A program made the position numbers and the translations under genes. The notes beneath the pieces are model-generated. The model searched no databases and had not been told where the DNA came from. It worked only from the letters and a program-made list of their open reading frames with translations. A stretch of 64,000 nt of DNA from WJMT01 sp964599635. Lineage in GTDB: Bacteria > Acidobacteriota > Aminicenantia > Aminicenantales > Aminicenantaceae. Numbering within the stretch: position 1 is the stretch's first letter; the number at the start of each line of letters is the position of its first letter. The DNA lies in the NCBI GenBank assembly GCA_964599635.1, contig CAZRGM010000039.1, positions 1 through 64,000 of the forward strand. The letters are read 5' to 3'. Shown here piece after piece: positions 39,175 to 46,486 of this stretch.

Positions 39175-40335
39175 TTATTCCCATCCTTCTAGAAATCCAC
39201 CGTCAAACCAATCCCAGAGTAGATAGGTCAATATTTGAATATCTCGATTTGAACCATAGTTAGCCGGTATACGCACGCCGATATTGAACATGATGTGCTG
39301 ACGGGTGTTTAGGGTCACCTGGATTTGGGGCATGATATCCCAATAAAGATGGGCTCCCGATTCGAGCTCACCTGAAGCGAGTAGCTCGATCATCGGAGAC
39401 CAGGCTCGTCCCCACCAGCCTCCGGTGGTGAAAGTCCTGCCTAGAGCCAATCTGAAAAAAGCTTCGGTTTCAGCCTTATCTCTTTGAGCTGGAAGCTCAG
39501 CTCCCAGTTGAGAATGAAGGAAAAAACTTGAGGGAAGGATTTGTCCATAAGATAAAAAGGGCTCAAAAACGAAGGTCCCTTTTCCGAAACCCTGGTCATC
39601 ATCCCCAGTTGGAATGATGACTTCAGCAGCCGCACTCAAAATAGAACCTTTTTTTAAGCTGTGAAAGAAAGTCCGCTTGACACCCACAGCTAAATCACCG
39701 AGATTGGAAGACCAGTCTGCATCAGGATTAACTCCGTTTGAAAGTGTCATTTCGCTCCAGCCGAAAGGGACCTTGATCTCTATTTGATTACGGGAGCCAA
39801 ACCTTTGCTCATAGATAAATTCACCTGAAATTTTATCAAAATCTTCGTCGGCCCCAAAAGTCAATACCGCCTCATCTTCCGGGTAAGCCTTTTCAGTGAC
39901 CATAGGCCGGGGAAGATTCAGCTCACCATCAGGCCAATGAGGATTAGAGCAGTATGACTTTACGTATTCGACAGCCCGGGTGATTTCTTCAATGGAAAGG
40001 ACGCTGCCCATGGCTGGCATGAACTGGGAAAACCCTCTGACCGGTCCACCTTGATGGGCTACGGATACAAAGTCAGGCGCTGGCTCCCGGGAAGTGAAGT
40101 CACAATCTGTGAAGTCAGGGAGAGGGATATCAAAGCCAACTCGACTTTGGGGCTGTCCTTTTCCATCAGGTCCATGACAGTTGGCGCAGGCGAGAAGAAA
40201 AATCTCTTTTCCGGTCATGGCTTCATACTGGGATTTATTTTGAATTTTACTTCCTGCTGAGAGCATGAGTGAAATACAAGTCGTCAGAAGAAAAGATATG
40301 ATGATAATCTGGATGAATCCTGATTTTTTTTTCAT
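39175..40335 (-). CDS. monoheme cytochrome c fused to an outer-membrane barrel-like domain
   Basis: The 386-residue protein has a signal peptide (about 1-27), one cytochrome c domain with ACANCHGPDGKG (about 48-59) and probable Met ligands in FMPAMG, and then about 235 residues of alternating beta strands that resemble a transporter or MetA-type barrel (for example FFLHSQLGAELP and IMFNIGVRIPANYG). The final strand LTYLLWDWFDGGFLEGWE is aromatic-rich. AAGGGGA lies 7 bases before the start. A heme domain tied to a barrel could pass electrons across the outer membrane to or from the adjacent pentaheme protein; this is inferred. Confidence 0.78.
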   Translation of the reverse strand: MKKKSGFIQIIIISFLLTTCISLMLSAGSKIQNKSQYEAMTGKEIFLLACANCHGPDGKGQPQSRVGFDIPLPDFTDCDFTSREPAPDFVSVAHQGGPVRGFSQFMPAMGSVLSIEEITRAVEYVKSYCSNPHWPDGELNLPRPMVTEKAYPEDEAVLTFGADEDFDKISGEFIYEQRFGSRNQIEIKVPFGWSEMTLSNGVNPDADWSSNLGDLAVGVKRTFFHSLKKGSILSAAAEVIIPTGDDDQGFGKGTFVFEPFLSYGQILPSSFFLHSQLGAELPAQRDKAETEAFFRLALGRTFTTGGWWGRAWSPMIELLASGELESGAHLYWDIMPQIQVTLNTRQHIMFNIGVRIPANYGSNRDIQILTYLLWDWFDGGFLEGWE

Positions 40336-40487
40336 ATATAAATCCCCTTAAAAAAATTAAATATGGAATATAATTATTTTATTTATAAGCATAAGATAAT
40401 ACAAGAAAATAATTATGAATTTGGTTTAAAGAAAAATAAAGCGGGAATTCAACAGCAGGGGGAATTATGCGTCCACTTTTTCTTGAT

Positions 40488-42257
40488 TTAAAATGGCCAG
40501 AAAATAGGGATGAGGATAATACTGACAATAACGATCATGACTTCAAGAGGGAGGCCCATCCGCCAGTAATCACTGAATTTATACCCTCCTGGTCCCATCA
40601 CCAGAGTATTGGATTGATGGCCGATTGGAGTGAGAAAGGCGCAGGAGCCACCCACAGCAATCGCCATTAGGAATGGGTCACCAGAAACATTTAATCCTTG
40701 GGCAATGCTGATTCCTATAGGAGCCATGAGCACCACTGTAGCTGCGTTATTGATCAGATCAGAAAGAAACATGGTGACCACCAGGACAACAGCAAGAGTG
40801 ATCCATAAGGGAAGCTGAGATCCAATATCCATTATTTTATTGGCAATGAGTTGAGCTCCCCCAGTGGTCTCAAGAGCTTGGCCTACAGGTATCATGGCTC
40901 CAAGCAAAATAATAATAGGCCAGTCCACATATTTATATATATTTCGGAAGGATAGGACATGAGTCAGAGTAAGAAACAAAGCTGCCAGAGGGAATGCGAT
41001 TTGTACGGGTAAAATTCCAATGACTACGGAGGCGATCGAAGCCCCAAATATTCCGATAGCAAGAAAAATCTTGTGGGATTGTCCTATCTTTAATCCCCGC
41101 TCAACAAGGGGGAGACATCCCATCGAAGTCACGGCATCTTTGATATTATTAGCTCTCCCTTGAAGAAGAAGCACATCGCCCGGTTCGAAACGAATTTTAT
41201 CAATTCGTTGGAGAATTTTTTTATCCTGCCGGGCAATAGCCAAAAGATTAGTCCCATATCTCGAACGCATAGAAACGCTAGAAGCTGATTTTCCAACTAG
41301 AGGAGAATCAATGATCACTACTGCTTCTTGGGTGGTTATATCTTTTGAACCAACGGCATCTTTACGAAATTGTTTTCCTCCCACCAGTTTAACTTTTTTA
41401 TTATTGACAAAGGATTTCAGGTCCTTTGGATCCCCTTCAAGAATAAGGATATCATTGGTTTTAAATTCTTCTTCCGGATCCGGAGTGTGAATACGGCGGT
41501 TATTACGTATGATTCCTAAAAACTTAACATCTATATCTTTAAGGTTATGGACATCTTTGACGGACTGACCTTTTAATATGGACTCTTTTGTGATTTTTAC
41601 TTCTGTAATATAGTCATCAATTTTAAACAGTTCTTCAGGAGAGGCTTCTCCCCGCCTTTTAGGGAGGAAACGCCAGCCGATCAGGGAGATAAAAACTATT
41701 CCAACCACAGCCACTCCAATTCCTACTGGGCTGAAGTCGAACATGCCAAAGGCCCTTCCTGTTGTATCAGCACGAAAAGTGGCGATGATGATGTTCGGAG
41801 GAGTTCCTATCAATGTGGTCATTCCGCCTAAAAGAGATCCGAAAGCAAGGGGCATCAGGATAGAAGATGGAGCATTCCCGCTTTTTCTTGCCAAATATAA
41901 TCCCACCGGCATTAGAATGGCAAGAGCTCCTATGTTGTTGATAAAAGCTGAGGAAACAGCCACCACAATGGTCAATATAATGATTTGAACCACAAGCTTT
42001 TTCCCCACTTTTAACAGTAAAGAAGCAAGGGCATCAATGAGGCCTGAATCCTGAAGGGCGCGGCTGATGATGAGCACAGCCGCCACAGTGATCACAGCAG
42101 GATGGGCAAAACCGGAAAAAGCATGTTCCTCAGGTATGATACCAGCGATTACCAGTATAAATAAGGCAATTAAAGCGACAATGTCGTGTCGGTACTTCTC
42201 CAAAGAAAAGAGAACAAGAGCCAAAAGAAGAGTGATCAAAACGATGATTTGGTCCAT
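40488..42257 (-). CDS. SLC13/DASS-type transporter with two RCK_C domains
   Basis: The 589-residue inner-membrane transporter of the divalent anion:Na+ symporter group has membrane helices at about 1-200, two cytoplasmic TrkA-C (RCK_C) domains (about 205-285 and 300-385) and helices again at about 395-589. The repeated transporter motif is visible in NIGALAILMPVG and NNAATVVLMAPIG. The likely substrates are carboxylates, sulfate or related anions; SLC13 homologues with RCK_C domains are often sulfate or dicarboxylate carriers. I chose the ATG at 42257; a GTG 18 bases earlier is possible. Confidence 0.88.
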   Translation of the reverse strand: MDQIIVLITLLLALVLFSLEKYRHDIVALIALFILVIAGIIPEEHAFSGFAHPAVITVAAVLIISRALQDSGLIDALASLLLKVGKKLVVQIIILTIVVAVSSAFINNIGALAILMPVGLYLARKSGNAPSSILMPLAFGSLLGGMTTLIGTPPNIIIATFRADTTGRAFGMFDFSPVGIGVAVVGIVFISLIGWRFLPKRRGEASPEELFKIDDYITEVKITKESILKGQSVKDVHNLKDIDVKFLGIIRNNRRIHTPDPEEEFKTNDILILEGDPKDLKSFVNNKKVKLVGGKQFRKDAVGSKDITTQEAVVIIDSPLVGKSASSVSMRSRYGTNLLAIARQDKKILQRIDKIRFEPGDVLLLQGRANNIKDAVTSMGCLPLVERGLKIGQSHKIFLAIGIFGASIASVVIGILPVQIAFPLAALFLTLTHVLSFRNIYKYVDWPIIILLGAMIPVGQALETTGGAQLIANKIMDIGSQLPLWITLAVVLVVTMFLSDLINNAATVVLMAPIGISIAQGLNVSGDPFLMAIAVGGSCAFLTPIGHQSNTLVMGPGGYKFSDYWRMGLPLEVMIVIVSIILIPIFWPF

Positions 42258-42484
42258 CACGCATAAACTTACCACAAATTTATTTTCTTACCAAGATTAA
42301 AGTAAAGATTTTTTTTAGAAAATGACATTTCATTGAATTTATCAATTTTTTATCCTATGAAAGGAACTGTTTAGGAGGATATAATGGACAGATAAATCAA
42401 ATGAATAAAAATTCGGGATAGAATCACGGTCATGAGATTAGCAAAAAAATAGTAAAAAGGTATTGTGTACCTGTTTTTTTAGAG

Positions 42485-42512
42485 TGGACTTTCTTTTATT
42501 TAAGGTTATAAT
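42485..42512 (+). promoter_or_regulatory. candidate promoter of the S46 peptidase gene
   Basis: TGGACT (42485-42490) and a perfect TATAAT (42507-42512) are 16 bases apart and lie 33 bases before the ATG at 42546. Confidence 0.5.
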
Positions 42513-42545
42513 GATAGAGTTAAAGAAACAGGAGGTTTGATTCCA

Positions 42546-44705
42546 ATGAAATGTATCAAAAAATTATTTATTCTTTCCTTAATATTTGGCCTAGTTTCCA
42601 TTTCTTTGGCCGATGAAGGAATGTGGATGCCCCATCAGATGAAGGGCCTTAAACTTAAGGCCAAAGGCCTTAAGATGGATCCCGGAGGCCTTTACAAAAA
42701 AGATGGAACTGGCTTGATGAGCGCTGTGGTGCATTTAGGAGGAGGAACCGGTGAATTTGTGAGCCCGGATGGATTGATCCTGACCAACCATCATGTGGCT
42801 TTTGGAGCTCTTCAGAGAGCAGCTACCAAGGAGAAAGACACCATTCAGGAAGGCTTTATTGCCTGGACTAAGGAGGAGGAAATTCCAGCCAGAGGATATT
42901 ATGCAGATGTCCTGCTGGGTTATGAAGAAGTCACAGAGAAGATATTGTCTGTGATCAAACCTGAGATGACCTACAGAGAAAAATACGAAGTCATTGACCA
43001 GGCTGAAAAGAAGCTCATTGCTGAAGCTGAAAAACAAGGGAAAGATATTCGAGTCAATGTGGCAGCCATGTACAGCGGGAATCAGTATTATCTTTTCCGT
43101 TTTAAGCGTATAAAGGATATCCGGATTGTGTATGCCCCTCCCCGTGATTTAGGTAATTTCGGAGGGGATATTGATAACTGGATGTGGCCTCGGCATACCT
43201 GCGATTTTGCGTTTCTCAGAGCCTATGTCTCTCCGGATAATGAAGGTGTAGATTTCAGTAAAGATAATGTTCCTTATCAGCCAAAGTCTTTTCTTAAAAT
43301 CTCCACGAAAGGATTTAACGAGGGAGATTTTTCTTTTGTGATGGGTTATCCGGGACGGACTTATAGAAACTACACTCTGGAAGAACTTGATTTTGACATT
43401 GAGAACATGAAAGAACGGATGGAGATGTACAAGGATATCATTGCGTTTTTTGAAAAAGCTGGGGAAAATGATCGGGAGATTCAGATCAAGTATGCCAGTT
43501 TGATCAAAGGGCTGAACAATAGTTTGAAAAACTATCAGGGCAAACTGGAAGGAATAAAAAAGATAGATCTTCTCAAAATAAAAAAAGAACAGCAGAAAGA
43601 ATTTTTAGACTGGATTGACGAAAAGCCGGAACGCAAAGAAAAGTATGGGGATGCTTTAGGAAATATATCTCAGTTTATGGAAAAATATACGGATTATCAG
43701 AAGCGAAACAATCTTCTGAGCCTGACAGTCAGTTCTTATTTCGGGTCTACGATTTTTTCTCAGGCTTACACCATCTTTCGAGCGGTTGAAGAGAGAGAAA
43801 AACCAGATATGGAAAGGGAATCCGCTTTTCAGGAGAGGAATATTCCTCTAATAAAAATGCGGGTTCAGCTTGCGGAACGGGGTTATGACTTGGCTACAGA
43901 CAGGGCTTTCTTCAAGTATCAACTGAAGAAGCTTAAAGATTATCCTGAAGATCAGATACCGGAAGCTTTAAAGGAACTTATCGCTAAAAAATCTGATAAG
44001 GCGATCAGTGAATTTGTAGATCATCTCTATGACAATACTCTTCTTGCAGATCCAGAAAAAAGACTTGAACTTATGGATATGACGTGGGAAGACCTGATGG
44101 AAATCGGGGATCCTTTTATTGAATTGGCTTCAAAATTTGAGAGTGAGATGAAAGATCTCAGAGAAAAAGGAAAAGCTCTGGGGCAAGAAAGGCAGGATCT
44201 CAAGAAGGTTTATCTATCAGGACTTCTGGAGAAAGAAGTAGGCAGAATTGCTCCTGATGCCAATTCCACCATTCGTTTCACTTATGGGTTTATTGAAGGA
44301 TACAGTCCCAGAGATGCGGTGTATTATGAGCCTCAAACGACTTTAGGTGGAGTGGTGGAAAAAGATACAGGAGAGGTTCCTTTTCGTGTGCCTGAAAAGA
44401 TTCAGGAGCTTTTCGAGGCTAAAGATTATGGACCCTATGAAGATAAAAAGCTCCATGACATTCCCGCCTGCTTTTTAAATACCACGAGTGTGACCGGAGG
44501 AAACTCAGGTTCTCCGACTCTTAATGCCAAAGGGGAGCAGATTGGTATTATTTTTGATATGACTTATGAGAGCGTGACCGCGGACTATTATGAAGTTCCG
44601 GAACTTCAAAGAACCATTAGTGTGGATATCCGGTATGTGCTTTTTGTTACAGAGAAATTTTCAGGAGCGGATCACATCATCAAAGAGCTGGAATTGTCGT
44701 CTTAA
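42546..44705 (+). CDS. S46-family exported dipeptidyl peptidase (DPP7/DPP11-like)
   Basis: This 719-residue serine peptidase removes dipeptides from the N-termini of oligopeptides in the periplasm. A signal peptide ends near SLA (about 22). The catalytic His is in ILTNHHVAFGA (about 75-85), and the nucleophile Ser is in TGGNSGSPTLNAKGE (about 648-662). The central helical insertion (about 260-550) is typical of the family. I chose the ATG at 42546, 10 bases after GGAGG; the TTG at 42537 is too close to that site. Its presence suits a peptide-consuming anaerobe. Confidence 0.93.
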   Translation: MKCIKKLFILSLIFGLVSISLADEGMWMPHQMKGLKLKAKGLKMDPGGLYKKDGTGLMSAVVHLGGGTGEFVSPDGLILTNHHVAFGALQRAATKEKDTIQEGFIAWTKEEEIPARGYYADVLLGYEEVTEKILSVIKPEMTYREKYEVIDQAEKKLIAEAEKQGKDIRVNVAAMYSGNQYYLFRFKRIKDIRIVYAPPRDLGNFGGDIDNWMWPRHTCDFAFLRAYVSPDNEGVDFSKDNVPYQPKSFLKISTKGFNEGDFSFVMGYPGRTYRNYTLEELDFDIENMKERMEMYKDIIAFFEKAGENDREIQIKYASLIKGLNNSLKNYQGKLEGIKKIDLLKIKKEQQKEFLDWIDEKPERKEKYGDALGNISQFMEKYTDYQKRNNLLSLTVSSYFGSTIFSQAYTIFRAVEEREKPDMERESAFQERNIPLIKMRVQLAERGYDLATDRAFFKYQLKKLKDYPEDQIPEALKELIAKKSDKAISEFVDHLYDNTLLADPEKRLELMDMTWEDLMEIGDPFIELASKFESEMKDLREKGKALGQERQDLKKVYLSGLLEKEVGRIAPDANSTIRFTYGFIEGYSPRDAVYYEPQTTLGGVVEKDTGEVPFRVPEKIQELFEAKDYGPYEDKKLHDIPACFLNTTSVTGGNSGSPTLNAKGEQIGIIFDMTYESVTADYYEVPELQRTISVDIRYVLFVTEKFSGADHIIKELELSS

Positions 44706-44808
44706 TCTGGATTAGGTGTGCGGTCATTGGTTAGATTTAAAGTCAAGTTTTCTATTGTTAAAAATATAGAGGAGAGGTTGATCAAGTGGCTTTTTTGTCT
44801 TCTTTTCA

Positions 44809-44837
44809 TTGACTAAATATCTTTTTTTTAGTATTAT
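44809..44837 (+). promoter_or_regulatory. candidate promoter of the sulfur/Hdr gene set
   Basis: TTGACT (44809-44814) and TATTAT (44832-44837) with a 17-base spacer lie about 100 bases before the DsrE-like gene. It is the best promoter-like sequence in the 230-base gap and may serve the genes that follow. Confidence 0.5.
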
Positions 44838-44935
44838 TATCGGTTAAGTGATAAAAGGATGAAATGTAGAGAAAATGACTCTAAAAAAAAGCTAGGTTTC
44901 TATTCATTTAAAAATATAAGAAAAGGAATATTATT

Positions 44936-45349
44936 ATGTCAAAAATGGTAATTGGTTTATTTTCTGGCGGTATTGATAGGTTAGTAGCCAGTGGGATTAT
45001 CGCTGAAGGTGCTGCAGTTTATGACATGGATGTTGAAATATACGTCTTGCTTATGGCTTCCAGAACTTTTAAAAAAGAAAATGCGGAGAAGGCTGATGAA
45101 CTTTCAGAAACTCCAAATCTTAAGGAAGATTTTTTTGCTGGGATGGAAAAAAATAAAGTTAAGAAATGGTATGAATTTTTTAGGGAAGCCAAAGAATTAA
45201 CGAATGTAAAAATTATTGTATGCGGCACAGCAGGCAAAATCTGGGGCGCAGATAAGAAAGATGATTTTATTGACCTTGTTGATGATATTGGGGGAGTGGG
45301 AGAGTATATTTCAGCAGCTGAAGAAGCTGATATCCACATATTTATTTAA
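44936..45349 (+). CDS. DsrE-family sulfur-transfer-like protein
   Basis: The 137-residue cytoplasmic protein has the DsrE/DsrF-like fold: GLFSGGIDRLVASGIIAEGA at the N-terminus and a single cysteine, C96, in KIIVCGTAGK. Family members carry sulfane sulfur as a persulfide on such a cysteine and exchange it with TusA. A TusA-type gene follows after a MITE. In other organisms DsrE and TusA homologues are linked to Hdr/Qmo-like genes, as here. Whether this protein binds sulfur or is only structural is not known. Confidence 0.82.
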   Translation: MSKMVIGLFSGGIDRLVASGIIAEGAAVYDMDVEIYVLLMASRTFKKENAEKADELSETPNLKEDFFAGMEKNKVKKWYEFFREAKELTNVKIIVCGTAGKIWGADKKDDFIDLVDDIGGVGEYISAAEEADIHIFI

Positions 45350-45501
45350 CCTGAACTGTTCATAAAATAGAGGCGTGCCGATATCAAATTCAGATATGAC
45401 TTACGCTCCGTTCAGATTTTTAACACCATTCATTGTTTATTTATTTTGTCTCGCCTGGATTTATCATGAAAACATCGCCATTTTTTTATGAATAGGTCAG
45501 G
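45350..45501. repeat. MITE-like element, short copy D (152 bp)
   Basis: It starts at the base after the DsrE-like stop codon. The ends CCTGAACTGTTCA (45350-45362) and TGAATAGGTCAGG (45489-45501) are imperfect inverted repeats of the family's terminal sequence. The right end also has ATCGCC, seven T and ATGAA, as in copies A and B. The middle is different and shorter. It separates the DsrE-like and TusA genes. Confidence 0.6.
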
Positions 45502-45662
45502 TTAGCTTGTAAAGTAAAAAAATTTATTTAATTCATTGAATTTTTTTAAAAAAGATTTTATCATTGATGACTTAACTTAGATTGGAGAATTTATAGTCAT
45601 AAGATTAAAAAGAGGACCCAATTAATTTAAGGCCATTAACTTAAAAAACTGGAGGAAAAACC

Positions 45663-45914
45663 ATGACAGAAGATGAACTCAAAGAAATGACTCCTGATAA
45701 GACAGTAGATGCCCGAGGGACATCTTGTCCGGGCCCTATGCTTGAAGCCAAGAAGGCTATAGGAACCATTCAGTCTGGACAAGTCATAGAAGTGCTCTCA
45801 TCAGATGAAGGGACTCGAAGAGACATACCGAAATGGTGCAAGAAAAAAGGACATGAATATCTTGGCATCGTAGAGGAAGCCGGATATTTCAGAGTATTCT
45901 TGAGGAAACAATAA
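45663..45914 (+). CDS. tusA: TusA-family sulfur carrier
   Basis: The 83-residue protein contains the family's sulfur-carrying site CPGP (C22 in GTSCPGPML). It passes sulfane sulfur as a persulfide and, in Hdr-type sulfur oxidation or reduction, delivers it to the redox proteins. WCKKKGHEYLG in the second half is typical of the family. GGAGG lies 6 bases before the ATG. It sits between the DsrE-like gene and the MvhD/HdrA genes, so a role in sulfur delivery to that complex is likely but inferred. Confidence 0.92.
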   Translation: MTEDELKEMTPDKTVDARGTSCPGPMLEAKKAIGTIQSGQVIEVLSSDEGTRRDIPKWCKKKGHEYLGIVEEAGYFRVFLRKQ

Positions 45915-45921
45915 TATTTAA

Positions 45922-45948
45922 CCTTGGATTATTCACGAGTCAGGATTG
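45922..45948 (+). repeat. MITE start fragment
   Basis: CCTTGGATTATTCACGAGTC and AGGATTG match the first 26 or so bases of copy B at 63603 with few changes. The element breaks off into a T-rich stretch after that. Confidence 0.45.
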
Positions 45949-46030
45949 TTTTTTCAAGTTTTTATCTTTTTTTAAAAAATTTATTGCATCCACGAGATAA
46001 TTATTATAGAATGCCGAAAGTTTATTTAAA

Positions 46031-46444
46031 ATGGATAAAGAAAAAAGTTTTGTTCCCAAAATTTTAGTGTTTTCAACAGATAAAATTTCTGATCCTGGAG
46101 TTGATATGGCAGGACTGTTAAAGGTTCACTATCCTCCATCAATCAGAACGATTAGCCTGCCTTGTTCAAGTGCTGTGAAACCTAGATGGATTATCCATGC
46201 TTTTGAAAAAGGATTTGATGGAGTGTTTATTGCCGCAGATGGGACAGATTGTCCTTATAGCCCCAATTGCACAAAAAGAACCAGTGAATTGGTTTCTCGA
46301 ACGCAAGAAATCATGAAAGAGAAAAAGATAAATCCGGCACGGCTGAAAATGGCAGCAATATGTTCTGTCTGTGCAGAAGCATTTTCTAATCATATGAAAA
46401 ATTTTAATAAGTCTTTACTAGAGTTAGGAAGTATTAAAAATTAA
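46031..46444 (+). CDS. MvhD-like iron-sulfur protein, degenerate N-terminal cysteines
   Basis: The 137-residue protein resembles the delta subunit MvhD/FrhD. It keeps VDMAGLLKVHYPPSIRTI, then PCSSAVKP, DCPYSPNC and a C-terminal CSVC. The first CxxC of MvhD (CNWC in the copy at 12695) is replaced by STDK, so a classical [2Fe-2S] cluster cannot form unless other cysteines substitute. It lies 42 bases before an HdrA gene and resembles the MvhD domain fused to QmoB in sulfate reducers. It probably links electron flow to the HdrA pair. Confidence 0.82.
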   Translation: MDKEKSFVPKILVFSTDKISDPGVDMAGLLKVHYPPSIRTISLPCSSAVKPRWIIHAFEKGFDGVFIAADGTDCPYSPNCTKRTSELVSRTQEIMKEKKINPARLKMAAICSVCAEAFSNHMKNFNKSLLELGSIKN

Positions 46445-46486
46445 CTTGAAAGAATTTATAAATCAATAAGAAATAATTTAAAAAAA

